From assembly GCA_964360635.1 (NCBI GenBank), contig CAYHXO010000004.1:1-64000 (forward strand): a DNA stretch of 64,000 nt. Direction: 5' to 3'. Source of the DNA: CALRGE01 sp964360635 (lineage in GTDB: Bacteria > Patescibacteriota > Gracilibacteria > UBA1369 > 2-02-FULL-48-14). This document shows, piece after piece, positions 41,231 to 51,069 of the stretch. Made by a program: the position numbers and the translations under genes. The notes beneath the pieces were generated by a model that saw only the letters and a list, made by a program, of their open reading frames with translations, made no database searches and was not told the origin of the DNA. Position 1 is the first letter of the stretch; each line of letters starts with the position of its first letter.

Positions 41231-42145
41231 TTATAGAAACTTAAATGAATCCAACATCTTCTTTAAATTTTCCAACAAAACTACATCAGCATCATTATTA
41301 TAATTGGTCTCAATTGTAATAAAATTATAAGAGCCGGCATTCTGCAAAGGCAAATAATATCTATTGTCGGTTTTATTAAACCACCAAGCATTTGGCCCAT
41401 TATCATCTTCTACAATCTGCTGATAACTCGCGGTCACCCCACCAACTTCAACCTGCTCAAAAGGACCGCTTGGAATCGCATCAGTAACAAAAATCCACAT
41501 CGCACCAGGTGCTTGATCTAAATATCCATATTCCTGACTATCAAGCGCTTTCACAGGATCAAATGCCACCGCAGTAGCCAGACCGGATGATGGATCTTGA
41601 TAATCTTGAACGATCCAATTAATAGGAAAATCAATTTGGTAATTAAAATCTATATTTTTATATGTATACCAACCACTTTTATATTTTTCCAGAACGGCAT
41701 TTGCCTTGGTTTCCATCTCCTCAACTAGGGCATTGTGCTTCTCACCATTTGTCAAAATCTCTCGAATTGTTCCAGGTAATTTTTCAAACTGTTCAGCATA
41801 AGTTGAATCTTCAAATTCTTCCCACTCAACATCATCACCATTTTTTCTAATAATAACTGGAACAACTGAAATTGTTTCACCCTCGACATTATATCTAAGA
41901 GTATAAATGGACACATCATCAGGAATATCCCGATAGCCCATCACTGCAAATTCAGTAACACTTATTTTGCCGTTTTCATAAGTTGTAAGTTCATGTTGCT
42001 GATTCAAAATACGACTCAGATTCATCAAATCATCAGATCCACTTGCCGGCGCGCCCACATTCACAGGGCCAAAACTAAAATAGAAATAAACCGCTGCAAC
42101 TCCCAAAACAGTAAAAAATACTGGCTTAAAATATTTAAGGTACAT
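41231..42145 (-). CDS. Membrane-anchored exported protein with PsbP-like C-terminal domain
   Basis: 304 residues. One N-terminal membrane anchor (VFFTVLGVAAVYFYFSF), about 140 residues of helical/extended linker, then a C-terminal beta-rich domain (YKNIDFNYQIDFPINWIV; AVAFDP; YNFITIETNYNN) resembling PsbP-like domains common in Gram-positive and CPR exported proteins, usually of unknown function. It starts 11 nt inside the upstream membrane-protein gene, so the two are coupled. Confidence 0.7.
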   Translation of the reverse strand: MYLKYFKPVFFTVLGVAAVYFYFSFGPVNVGAPASGSDDLMNLSRILNQQHELTTYENGKISVTEFAVMGYRDIPDDVSIYTLRYNVEGETISVVPVIIRKNGDDVEWEEFEDSTYAEQFEKLPGTIREILTNGEKHNALVEEMETKANAVLEKYKSGWYTYKNIDFNYQIDFPINWIVQDYQDPSSGLATAVAFDPVKALDSQEYGYLDQAPGAMWIFVTDAIPSGPFEQVEVGGVTASYQQIVEDDNGPNAWWFNKTDNRYYLPLQNAGSYNFITIETNYNNDADVVLLENLKKMLDSFKFL

Positions 42146-42863
42146 ATTTTTCTACCAAACTAATAAATCCTCCATCATTAAAAGTTGCATCAAAATATTC
42201 ATAATCGGCACCGATTCCATAATAATAACAATATTCCGGAGTCAGTTTACATTCACGCCTTGTCTCTAAATATTTATCAAAAGACATAACTTCAGGAGTC
42301 ATGTCAGACTGCTTCAACAATGTAACTTCCGTATTTTTAAAATTTTCAAGATTCTCGCCGTTTACTGAACTTGCATCAACGTTTACACTAAAACCATTAG
42401 GTCCGGAATCACCCACTTCAGCATCAACATAATTCAGAAATCCATCTTCAATTGTTGTAATCGCAATAAATTTAGTCATAGTACTTGATTCCATTTCCTG
42501 TTGAAAACCGATGTATCCAAAACCGAATGACAAACCAATCACAATCACAAAAGAAATCCCAATTGAAGCCATTCTCTTAAAAGATTTTTTTCTGAAAATA
42601 TACCCAAGAAAAACACCCAAAATAATATGGCAAAATATAAGAAATAGTAATGGCAAAAATAGAGGTGAAGAGATCCCCCAAGGCTGTGGAATCAAAGACC
42701 AAGGCAAATAGAAAAAGTATGATCCAAAGGTAGCTGTTTCCAAACAGCTCACCGCATCTTTGACACAACTAACTCCAACAAAAATCCAAAAAACAAAATC
42801 TAGCAACAAAATTGAGCTCACCCATTGAACGATAGATTTCTTGATTCCGGAATTTTTTTTCAT
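42135..42863 (-). CDS. Hypothetical membrane protein, 242 residues
   Basis: Three or four membrane spans in the first 130 residues (SILLLDFVFWIFVGV; LFLPLLFLIFCHIILGVFLGYIF; IGISFVIVIGLSFGFGYIG), then an extracytoplasmic domain of about 110 residues that has four Cys (RRECKLTPEYC among them). It is unrecognised. The last 11 nt overlap the PsbP-like gene. It is followed (minus strand) by that gene and preceded by a terminator. Confidence 0.7.
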   Translation of the reverse strand: MKKNSGIKKSIVQWVSSILLLDFVFWIFVGVSCVKDAVSCLETATFGSYFFYLPWSLIPQPWGISSPLFLPLLFLIFCHIILGVFLGYIFRKKSFKRMASIGISFVIVIGLSFGFGYIGFQQEMESSTMTKFIAITTIEDGFLNYVDAEVGDSGPNGFSVNVDASSVNGENLENFKNTEVTLLKQSDMTPEVMSFDKYLETRRECKLTPEYCYYYGIGADYEYFDATFNDGGFISLVEKYVP

Positions 42864-42926
42864 AATTTATTAATAATTAATCTTCGGTATTTTAATCTAC
42901 TTTTTATATAAATCCTAATTAACAAA

Positions 42927-42965
42927 AAACCGCCTCAAAATATTTACATATCAGAGAGACGGTTT
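42927..42965 (-). terminator. Rho-independent terminator for the gene at 42988
   Basis: On the minus strand AAACCGTCTC (42956-42965) pairs with GAGGCGGTTT (42927-42936), one G-U pair, 19-nt loop, then a T-run. It separates the 42988 gene from the membrane-protein pair downstream. Confidence 0.65.
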
Positions 42966-42987
42966 CTTTAAGATAAAATTTTGTAAA

Positions 42988-43698
42988 TTAGACGGCTGGC
43001 TCCTCTTCAGTTGTTGCTTCTGTTGCTTCCTCTGGTTCCGGTGGCTCAACATTTCCTGCAGTTTCATCAGTTGAACCATCTTCATTTGTCCAAACGATAG
43101 CGCTACCATCTAATTCTAGTGGCTGTCTGAACTTATTATTAAATTCATCAATTTCACTAATAGTCATACCGGTATCGATTCCATATTCAGCCATGACTTT
43201 ACTAATAAAAGTATCATGCAATGGCTGTAAAAACATTATATAATCAGATACTGAAGTTGAATCAAGAGTACCTGTAGCCTCAAATTCCACTGAATCACCC
43301 CCTACCATAGAGATTTCTCCGCTAAGATCTCCACTGGCTAGAGTAATAGCAAGCGCAGCATCTTCTGAAGGCAAATTGAATTTACACTCAGTACTTTGAG
43401 TTCCGGAAATCGCATTAGGGCCGTTATCATTCAAACCACAAGTACCTGTAAATGTAAGATCTGCACTTATAACCACACCTGAAGAATCAATCACTCCGCT
43501 GCCGGTAACTGTTAGCTTCGTCATAGCAATATCAGGCCTTAAATCAGGTAATGTTTTATCAACAACAACCTCACTACCTGACTTTGGCTTCTTTCCCATT
43601 CTTCCCTGTAAATCTCCACCATTAGCATAAAATACTGCGCCGGCTGCAATACCAACAACAAGTAAGCCTGCCACCACTAATCCTTTTTTGCTTTTCAT
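42988..43698 (-). CDS. Membrane-anchored exported protein, 236 residues
   Basis: N-terminal anchor or signal (GLVVAGLLVVGIAAGAVFYA), Gly-rich linker, a beta-rich domain of about 150 residues with a Cys pair (GTCGLNDN...STECKF), and an acidic Glu/Pro/Thr tail (EPPEPEEATEATTEEEPAV). It is unrecognised. Architecture resembles the 52650 protein's N-terminus (short anchor, then propeller or beta domain). A TTAAT lies 9 nt before the ATG. It is a single-gene unit with its own terminator. Confidence 0.72.
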   Translation of the reverse strand: MKSKKGLVVAGLLVVGIAAGAVFYANGGDLQGRMGKKPKSGSEVVVDKTLPDLRPDIAMTKLTVTGSGVIDSSGVVISADLTFTGTCGLNDNGPNAISGTQSTECKFNLPSEDAALAITLASGDLSGEISMVGGDSVEFEATGTLDSTSVSDYIMFLQPLHDTFISKVMAEYGIDTGMTISEIDEFNNKFRQPLELDGSAIVWTNEDGSTDETAGNVEPPEPEEATEATTEEEPAV

Positions 43699-43753
43699 GT
43701 TTTACTGATTAATTATTAAGCAGGCTTATCCTATAGAAAAAATTTAAATAAAT

Positions 43754-45985
43754 CTATTCATAATAAGCATCGTGCGTTCTCACAGCCATTGCTGAAACTT
43801 CAGCACGTGTAATGTTATTACCAGGTTCGAAACCACCAGTTTCATAACCTTCAACAATGTCTTTATCACTCGCAGTAACAATTGCATATGCAAACCAATC
43901 TGTTGAAGAAACGTCGCTGAAAGCAACATCGCTAGAACTGACATCATAACTTGTAACCCCTGCAATTCTCATTAAAATAACCAAAGCCTCAGCTCTATTA
44001 ATGTCTGCATTTGGCATAAAAGTTCCGTTGTCGTAACCTTCAATGAAACCTTTATCAGCACCGTATGAAACATATTCATAATACCAATCACCAGAGCTCA
44101 CATCTGAGAAATCTTCACCGGCATCTCCATTCACAGTATAACCTGCATTCAATAAAGCAACCTTTAAGAATTCAGCTCGAGTCATGTTATCTGCAGGAAC
44201 GAAACTATTAGAGTCACGCCCACTCACAACTTCACGGCAATAAAGTTCATCAACATAAGGCTCCGCCCAGTGACCGAAAATATCGTCGAAAGGAACTTCA
44301 CAATCTGTCCCGGAATCTTTCTTTTCTAGTTCAACAGTTAGCGTAATTTGTGCATCAGTTGAATAAACTCTGTCTGAAGAGAATTCATCATATTCAATCA
44401 CATAAGTTGGTACATAAACACGGACTCCAAGATCAGAATGAGCTAATGGATTTGCACATCCGTAATAACCGGAGCTGATGTATTCACAAGTTATTCCGAA
44501 TGAATCACCAGAATTTACCACTGCATCAGAAAGATAATTCCCATCAGAATCTTTTACTCTCACTTTATAGGCATACTCCATAAATGAAGCATCTAAAGAA
44601 GTAGTTGAACTTGTAACAAGATCACCTGTCGAAATTGTGATTCCAATATAAGCATCTCTTGTTATAGCAATATCATAATTATTGTCTGAATTTGCTGATT
44701 CAAGTGTTATCACATACTTCCCATCACCATTATTTGTAAATCCATAAATGGTATTGTCTGTTCCCTCGGAGATACTAAAATTTGACTGAGTTAAATACTT
44801 AAATGCATCACCATTTTCATTTCCAACATCAATAGACACATATCCAACAGAGCTTGAAGTTGTAGGAGTTAAGCTCAATTTCACAGCAGTAGAGCCCTGT
44901 GATTCATCATGAGAAGATCTATCATCTGATAAAGATACTGTTTTTGTTTGGTAACCGCTTTTTATAACTGTAACTGTTGTACTTGAGCCATCTTGCAAAG
45001 TTGTCAGTGGACAATAAGCATGTGTATCAGAAATTGTACAAACAACTGTCGCAACAGAAGGCGAAGTTACATCAACATAAACAGAGTCAGGTGCTATAGC
45101 CATTCCAATAGCATTTTGCACATTAATCTTATGTGTATATTTCAAAGAATTTGAGTCTGATTTAAGTGCTGTAGACACAACACCTGTTGCAAATGACTCT
45201 TCAACATAGCCATCCATGTCCACGTCAAAATTATAGTTGGAATCGGATTGAGATTCATCAAGACCAAATTGATAAACTCCGGATCCTAGATCTCTTTCAA
45301 CAGCAATATCGTTCGATGTCCCGCCAGTAACATAGTGGCCGGAATCTAACAATCCACTCAATGCATTTCCCAATTGGTCTGTGAGAGTAAGTTGATAATT
45401 ATAAGAGCTCAGAGCAATGGCTTCTGCAGACGCCGCGCTAGAAACGCTGGTGTTTGCACTTGCACTTAATCTCACCCAATATAATGTTTTTGAGTTTACA
45501 GTTGTTTTTGTGTTTGAGTCATCATCCCAAGCACTCGGAACTTCGAAATCCCAAGAATTTTCACCTGTTGTTTTGAAATTATTTGTATTGTCTGTGTAGG
45601 TCAAAGATTCCCAAGCAGAAGTCACTCCGTTGTAATATTCCAAAGTATAATGATGACAAGTTGTCGGTATACATAGGTTTGATGAAGAGCCTGCGTCCGA
45701 AATATCAAATAGAATTGAATCAAATGCTGTATTGGATCCGACATATAAATATGAAGTCCCAAACATAGAGTTCACTTCTTCAGGAAGATAAACATCATCG
45801 CTTGTTGTGTCTTCCGCCTCAGCAGTTTGATCATGATCTATTATATAGTCATAATAAACTCCGTCCGGGAATGCATTATGGCTCTCATTATCTTTAACAA
45901 TCGTGCTCTGAGTGGAAGCGGCGAATGCCATGTTAGCTGAAAACAAATATGTTACCGACGCCAGTAATATTGCGAGCTTCTTCAT
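43754..45985 (-). CDS. Secreted SLH-domain surface protein, 743 residues
   Basis: Signal peptide MKKLAILLASVTYLFSANMAFA, then about 530 residues of beta-sandwich-like sequence with several repeats of a carboxypeptidase-regulatory/Ig style (VRVKDSDGNYLSDAVVNSGD; KSGYQTKTVSL), and three C-terminal SLH repeats (about 555-743): FGHWAEPYVDELYCREVVSG, FSDVSSGDWYYEYVSYGADKG, FSDVSSTDWFAYAIVTASDK, each with the RAE motif. It is wall-anchored at the C-terminus. It is preceded by a TTAAC 10 nt before the ATG. It probably projects an extended stalk, but a ligand cannot be named. Confidence 0.92.
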   Translation of the reverse strand: MKKLAILLASVTYLFSANMAFAASTQSTIVKDNESHNAFPDGVYYDYIIDHDQTAEAEDTTSDDVYLPEEVNSMFGTSYLYVGSNTAFDSILFDISDAGSSSNLCIPTTCHHYTLEYYNGVTSAWESLTYTDNTNNFKTTGENSWDFEVPSAWDDDSNTKTTVNSKTLYWVRLSASANTSVSSAASAEAIALSSYNYQLTLTDQLGNALSGLLDSGHYVTGGTSNDIAVERDLGSGVYQFGLDESQSDSNYNFDVDMDGYVEESFATGVVSTALKSDSNSLKYTHKINVQNAIGMAIAPDSVYVDVTSPSVATVVCTISDTHAYCPLTTLQDGSSTTVTVIKSGYQTKTVSLSDDRSSHDESQGSTAVKLSLTPTTSSSVGYVSIDVGNENGDAFKYLTQSNFSISEGTDNTIYGFTNNGDGKYVITLESANSDNNYDIAITRDAYIGITISTGDLVTSSTTSLDASFMEYAYKVRVKDSDGNYLSDAVVNSGDSFGITCEYISSGYYGCANPLAHSDLGVRVYVPTYVIEYDEFSSDRVYSTDAQITLTVELEKKDSGTDCEVPFDDIFGHWAEPYVDELYCREVVSGRDSNSFVPADNMTRAEFLKVALLNAGYTVNGDAGEDFSDVSSGDWYYEYVSYGADKGFIEGYDNGTFMPNADINRAEALVILMRIAGVTSYDVSSSDVAFSDVSSTDWFAYAIVTASDKDIVEGYETGGFEPGNNITRAEVSAMAVRTHDAYYE

Positions 45986-46119
45986 AAAAAACTTTGTTAA
46001 ATTACTAATAGGTTATTCTACACCAATCAAAACAAGTAGCAATGACCCCACCCCGATAACAAATAATTCTCAATATCTCATGAAAACAAGCCCAACTAAG
46101 CAAGTTGCAAGTCTTTATT

Positions 46120-48183
46120 TCACTTAGTTGAATCTTCAACCACTTTCTTCACAATAGCATTCAATTCAGCCGGATTTTTCAAACCAAACATTTGAAATTC
46201 AGCCTTCATTCGTGCCGCCAATCCTGAATCTTTTTCAGAAATAACTTTTAAATAATCATTTATTGTTTTTGCTTCCGGAGCCATTTCAAACGCGCCTTTA
46301 AAACCACCGTCATCCAAAAGCTCACTCTTAATTGATGAGAAAGCAATTGAGCTATCAAATTTAACATTACTATTTGAATCTAAATATTCACTCACTCGCG
46401 AATCTGCCAAAATTTCCGTCATGCTCATTTTTGTATCAAGTTTTTTCACAAAATTCCAAACGGGCATTTCATCTAATACACATGCTGCGGATTCATTTTG
46501 TTCAGTTTTATCAAGAGCAGCAACTTTAATATTTGCATTTAGATCTTCACTCGGCTCAGACTGTACTGTTTCAGAACGGAGTACCCCTTCATCATTATTG
46601 TGTGAGGATGCAAATGTAGTCGCAAGTAGCCCTGCAAAAGCTGCCATTTGACCAAAAGCCTGTGCCCCTTTTTTAATTCTTGATGGAGGAGTACTAATTT
46701 TTTTCACTGTAATCACTTTTTTTGGCCAACCTTGTTCTCTCGCACATTGTCTGAATAGCAATAACCATATTTCTTTTAAATCATTTGGATCTCCGTTCAA
46801 ATTAAAAGGTGCTTCAGCATAATGCGCAATGCCGGTAGCCAGCAACAAATCATTATTATAATTTATACCTTCGCCACAACTTAAATCGTATTCTTTAACA
46901 ATTTCATCAAATGCCTCGTGCCAACCTCTGCCCTCTTTAAAAATATCTTCAGCAATCATTACTTGATGTGCCTCATCAGGTGAAAGTTTTCTAAGTGTCA
47001 TTATGATTGCCGGTGGAGAATCCAATTCCTCAAGAAATTTTCTGGCTTCAGCATTTATTTTTTCATCTTTTTCACCCAACATAGTATTATTTTCATTTGC
47101 TTCAAGCATTTTAATCAAAGCTTCTTTACTTTTTTCAAATCTCGATTCAGATTCAGATAATTTTTCTTTTAAGATACGCAAGCGTACATTAGTGCTAATA
47201 AGTTGTGCATTTACAATGGCAAAAACTGATTCTCTCTTAGGATTATTTAAAATTTCATTATATCCTAAAATTTCCGCTTCAAGTTGCTGTATCTTAGAAC
47301 TTAAACGCTTCTTTGCATTATTAAAGAGAAGAGCTTTTACACGAGTCGTAGATATTAATTCTTTTACATCTACAGATTGATTTTCTCTACCATCAGCAAG
47401 AAAATATACATATTCTGTATCAGCATTCAAAATTGCACTGAGCAGATCTCTATGCAGAATCAATAAAGCTGAAGACGGATGTTGAGCACGATTACAATCA
47501 TCAACACCGGTTTTAAGCCTTTTCTTAAAATCATTAATTATATCAACAGGCACTCGTCCCATTTTTTCAAGCTCTCCAATCAAAAAATCCACATTAGCAG
47601 ATCTGTCTTCCAATTTTTCTAAATCAGGGTGCTGCAGAAAATCGAATTTTAAAAGTTCTTCCTCCACCTCACCCAATTCTGATTCATAATCTCTTTCCAC
47701 AACTACTTCACTCACTTCCTCAGCAACCTTTTCTTGATGTGAAGGAACAACAGTATGTGGAACAAAAGATTCTCTCATTTTCTCTATTAGTTCTCGAATT
47801 GGTATCTCTATAAAATCCTGTAAATATTTCGGATACTTTCCTTTTACTTTAACAAAATTCTGCATCTGTGATTTCACAAGCATTTCAAACTTCTTCAGAT
47901 TTTCTTCAATATTTTCTCTTTTAGACTCTCTAAGTTTATCTAAACCAACTGAAAGAGAGCTGATGACCTTAGGGAGATTTTCACGATTATGTGGACCTCG
48001 AGCTTTTTTCGTCAATTTTGCAACAAATTCAGGATTTTTAAACTCTGCAAGTAAAGAATTCACATGCGTATGAATAGTGTTTAATTCGCCATTTTGAATA
48101 TTTGATTCTGCCCTACTTTCAAAATTTTGAGGCTCTAGGTTAAACTCTTCATATCTGTCGCTATGTCCGTCCGCCATTGTCAT
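46120..48183 (-). CDS. Large coiled-coil protein with one C-terminal membrane span, 687 residues
   Basis: The first ~530 residues are cytosolic-looking, charged and helical with long coiled coils (LEAEILGYNEILNNPKRES; LRILKEKLSESESRFEKSKE). A single hydrophobic segment (FGQMAAFAGLLATTFASS, near residue 520) is followed by about 150 polar residues ending in a small helical domain. It has no N-terminal signal, so it is probably a membrane-tethered scaffold (N-in). Function unknown. Transcription probably starts from a TATAAT promoter in the palindrome upstream. Confidence 0.7.
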   Translation of the reverse strand: MTMADGHSDRYEEFNLEPQNFESRAESNIQNGELNTIHTHVNSLLAEFKNPEFVAKLTKKARGPHNRENLPKVISSLSVGLDKLRESKRENIEENLKKFEMLVKSQMQNFVKVKGKYPKYLQDFIEIPIRELIEKMRESFVPHTVVPSHQEKVAEEVSEVVVERDYESELGEVEEELLKFDFLQHPDLEKLEDRSANVDFLIGELEKMGRVPVDIINDFKKRLKTGVDDCNRAQHPSSALLILHRDLLSAILNADTEYVYFLADGRENQSVDVKELISTTRVKALLFNNAKKRLSSKIQQLEAEILGYNEILNNPKRESVFAIVNAQLISTNVRLRILKEKLSESESRFEKSKEALIKMLEANENNTMLGEKDEKINAEARKFLEELDSPPAIIMTLRKLSPDEAHQVMIAEDIFKEGRGWHEAFDEIVKEYDLSCGEGINYNNDLLLATGIAHYAEAPFNLNGDPNDLKEIWLLLFRQCAREQGWPKKVITVKKISTPPSRIKKGAQAFGQMAAFAGLLATTFASSHNNDEGVLRSETVQSEPSEDLNANIKVAALDKTEQNESAACVLDEMPVWNFVKKLDTKMSMTEILADSRVSEYLDSNSNVKFDSSIAFSSIKSELLDDGGFKGAFEMAPEAKTINDYLKVISEKDSGLAARMKAEFQMFGLKNPAELNAIVKKVVEDSTK

Positions 48184-48206
48184 TATTAATTTATTAATAC
48201 CTCTGT

Positions 48207-48249
48207 ATTATAACATAAAATATGAGCCTATGTAAGCCCATATTTTATG
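48207..48249 (-). promoter_or_regulatory. Promoter overlapping an 11-bp inverted repeat
   Basis: Perfect arms CATAAAATATG (48214-48224) and CATATTTTATG (48239-48249), 14-nt spacer. On the minus strand a -35 TTACAT (48230-48235) and -10 TATAAT (48207-48212), 17 nt apart, lie across it, driving the 46120-48183 gene. It could be an operator, or a weak terminator of the propeller gene upstream. Confidence 0.5.
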
Positions 48250-48273
48250 CGAATTCAGTTTTTATGCATAAGA

Positions 48274-50361
48274 CTAAAGTCCAGTGTATGCATTGATAAT
48301 CTTAGTATACGACCCACTTGTAATCTTAAAGTAAGCAGTGCCACTTTGTGGCGAAACAGTACTACGAGTCTTACTGTTGATATCGAAAGCAGAGTATCTA
48401 TAAGTGGAATTGTCTGCATATTTTACCAAATAATCTCCGTAATTTAACCCTGAGTAAGACTTAATATAACCTGAATATGACTGAGAAGGATCAAGCCTGC
48501 TGTAGTAAGGGTGGTAGCCATTTGTAGACACATAATTAACTTCATCAACTGTTCCATCACCATCATTATCTTTCTTATCACCATAAATTTCTATACCCTT
48601 AGTGTCATCAAAATCTAAATTGTTTGTCACATACCCGCTCGGAGCGCTAACCTTACAAAGTGAAGCAGCTTCATAACCGTAAGTGTCCTTATCATTATCC
48701 TTATAGAAAGTTGTATAAGATGAAACAGTAGCATCAGTATCATCACAGTCCAAAGAAGCAACAACTCCATCCCCATCAGAATCTGGATCGACTACAACAA
48801 CCGGCACAACAGTTTCACAGCTCACTGGGAATGAAGCGTAAGATTTAAAGTACACTCCACCGGTTTCCCCATGATCTTCAGTAACATAAATTGTATTTGT
48901 AGACGCTGGGCATCCGGCAACAAAAGTTACACCTTCTTGAATACTTCCCGGCATCGCATAAGTAGAAATAATTGCTCCATCTTTCACGGTATATAGATAC
49001 CCACTTGCAACGATATAAAGTGCATCTTCTTCACTGCTATAAAAAATATCCGAAAGTGTACCCAAGTTATAATCTAATGTTTCTACCAAACTTGCGGTAG
49101 TACCAGACAAATCCAAAACTGAAATTTGACCATCAGATTGGCTACCGGCATAAAAATAACCATTGGCATAAGTTAGACCTTCCATGCCTTTACCAGTCGT
49201 AATTGTTATCAAACTTCGAATATCCCAAGTTTGGACAATGGAATGTGAAGACATACTAAATTTATAAACATATCCATTCTCATCTCCCAAATATACATAT
49301 GCAGAATCACCTGTATAAGTGACACCCTCCAAATCACCTCCTACTGTGTAAACAGCTACATTCCCACCTGTAGAATCTGTAATTGCAACTTGTCCATTAT
49401 CTCCCATCACCACAAATTTGCTCGCGCCTGCATTCCAAACCAATCCGCTGGCTTCAAAAGTAGGATAAAGAGCAGAAATACCGGCTCCAAGATCGCTTGC
49501 TGTTGAAGAAGCTGGCCATAAAGTTGGATCAGGAGTTGGTTCTGGAGTCGGCTCAGCAGCTACCGGACATGAGATCGGGAACCCACTATAAGTTTTCACA
49601 TTTACACCGGAACCTCCTAAATCTTCAGTAATATAAATTGTTGTGGAACTTGAAGGACATCCAGGTAAAACTGTCACTCCTTCTTGAGAACTTCCGACTA
49701 AAGAGTACTCAGCAGAAACAGCTCCATTTTTCACCTCACGCAAAAGCCCACTTCCAAGCACATAAAGCACTTCTGTTTCAGAAGAGTAATAAAGATCCTG
49801 CATTGTGCTAAAACCGTAGTCTAAAGTTTGAACTACTGTCGCTGTAGTACCTGATAAGTCAAAAACGGTAATCTTTCCATCATACTGGCTGCCTCCATAA
49901 AAATATCCATTCACGTAAGTCAAACTTTCCATTCCAAGTTTTCCACTCACCTCAGGAATATAGCTTCGAACATCCCAAGTCTGCACGATTGACCCTGAAG
50001 TAAAACTGAATTTATAAATGTAACCATCTTCATCTGCTAAATATACATACCCTGTAGTATTTGGATCAACCGCCACCGCCTCTAAATCTTTTCCAGGAAA
50101 GCTCCATAAAGTCGCATTCGTTCCATCTTTATCCATAGCAATAACTTGCCCTTCATCACCTACAACAATCATTTGATTCCTTCCGGCATGCCATGCAATC
50201 CCACTGGCTTCAAATGTCGGGTAAAGCGCAGCAATCCCAGAACCAATATTCGTAGCGCTTGAACTTGCCAGCCAAGAAGAAGCCGCACTGGCTATCGAGC
50301 TTGCAAAAACTGAAAGAATTGCCACTAAGGACAAATACTTTTTAAAAGAACGAAATTTCAT
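48274..50361 (-). CDS. Secreted duplicated beta-propeller protein (SdiA-regulated/phytase-like) with MopE-type motif
   Basis: 695 residues with signal peptide (YLSLVAILSVFASSIASA). Two tandem copies of a ~235-residue unit (about 28-265 and 283-520) share ALYPTFEASG, the GDE/GDNGQV segment, YVYLADEDGYIYKFS, TWDIRS and TYANGYFY(G/A)GSQ; they resemble the SdiA-regulated/esterase-like phytase propeller. The link contains a Pro/Glu/Thr spacer (PTPEPTPDPT). The C-terminal ~160 residues start with DSDGDGVVASLDCDD and DGDGTVDEV, Ca2+-binding thrombospondin-3/MopE-like repeats. Exported, perhaps a phosphatase or adhesin; enzymatic residues are not clear. A TTAAC lies 10 nt before the ATG. Confidence 0.87.
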   Translation of the reverse strand: MKFRSFKKYLSLVAILSVFASSIASAASSWLASSSATNIGSGIAALYPTFEASGIAWHAGRNQMIVVGDEGQVIAMDKDGTNATLWSFPGKDLEAVAVDPNTTGYVYLADEDGYIYKFSFTSGSIVQTWDVRSYIPEVSGKLGMESLTYVNGYFYGGSQYDGKITVFDLSGTTATVVQTLDYGFSTMQDLYYSSETEVLYVLGSGLLREVKNGAVSAEYSLVGSSQEGVTVLPGCPSSSTTIYITEDLGGSGVNVKTYSGFPISCPVAAEPTPEPTPDPTLWPASSTASDLGAGISALYPTFEASGLVWNAGASKFVVMGDNGQVAITDSTGGNVAVYTVGGDLEGVTYTGDSAYVYLGDENGYVYKFSMSSHSIVQTWDIRSLITITTGKGMEGLTYANGYFYAGSQSDGQISVLDLSGTTASLVETLDYNLGTLSDIFYSSEEDALYIVASGYLYTVKDGAIISTYAMPGSIQEGVTFVAGCPASTNTIYVTEDHGETGGVYFKSYASFPVSCETVVPVVVVDPDSDGDGVVASLDCDDTDATVSSYTTFYKDNDKDTYGYEAASLCKVSAPSGYVTNNLDFDDTKGIEIYGDKKDNDGDGTVDEVNYVSTNGYHPYYSRLDPSQSYSGYIKSYSGLNYGDYLVKYADNSTYRYSAFDINSKTRSTVSPQSGTAYFKITSGSYTKIINAYTGL

Positions 50362-50426
50362 GATATATAGTGTTAAATATTTCTACGAACAATAATAGCA
50401 CGATAGATAATCGGCAGGAAAGCAAA

Positions 50427-51059
50427 TCAAGGCAAGTTTCTATAGAAACCAATTAAGCCATTTGCCTTAATAAAGTTTACATCAAGATCAAAGTTAGCAG
50501 AGATCACCTTTGCATCACTCACTTCTCCTAATGGCAAATCGTCAATAAAAGCCGCGTCTTTTATATCAAGCTCCCATGTGGAATCAACCACTCCGGCCCC
50601 GACGGTCCCCATCGTTTGCCATACTGACCAATTACTCTGAGTTGTACCAAAACCTTCTTTGCAGATCCACTCATAGCGTTCATCAGGTTTTGTCACCCAA
50701 TGTTGAGTAATTATTAATTTATCGTCACGGACAACCGCAACACCTGATAATTCCCCCGGAACAATTTCAGATAAAGCACAGGTATTGGAATCACAAATTC
50801 TATTAAGTTCCATGGGAAATGTATCACAAGAAAGAGCAGTTTCATCATAAGCAACGGTTCCATCAATCAAGTATTGTTCACCTTGCTCGCGAGTAAAATG
50901 CATCGTAATAAATGCCACACCTTTCGCTGCAACAGTTAGTCTTGATTCATCACCATCATATCTCCATGTTCCATATGCCCAAAATTCGTCAGGCATTGAA
51001 GATTGAGTCGAACATCCGGCAGTCAATAACAACAGCAAGCAAAAGAAAATTTGTTTCAT
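50427..51059 (-). CDS. Putative lipoprotein, 210 residues
   Basis: Lipobox LTAGC (MKQIFFCLLLLLTAGC), then a beta-rich domain with four Cys in two pairs (SCDTF/RICDSNTC; WICKEG) and a strand pattern like a lipocalin or small barrel (RLTVAAKGVAFITMHFTREQ). It is unrecognised. It starts 10 nt after the GH6-enzyme gene on the same strand, so it is probably cotranscribed with the GH6 and TolB-like genes. Confidence 0.75.
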   Translation of the reverse strand: MKQIFFCLLLLLTAGCSTQSSMPDEFWAYGTWRYDGDESRLTVAAKGVAFITMHFTREQGEQYLIDGTVAYDETALSCDTFPMELNRICDSNTCALSEIVPGELSGVAVVRDDKLIITQHWVTKPDERYEWICKEGFGTTQSNWSVWQTMGTVGAGVVDSTWELDIKDAAFIDDLPLGEVSDAKVISANFDLDVNFIKANGLIGFYRNLP

Positions 51060-51069
51060 AGCCTACAAA

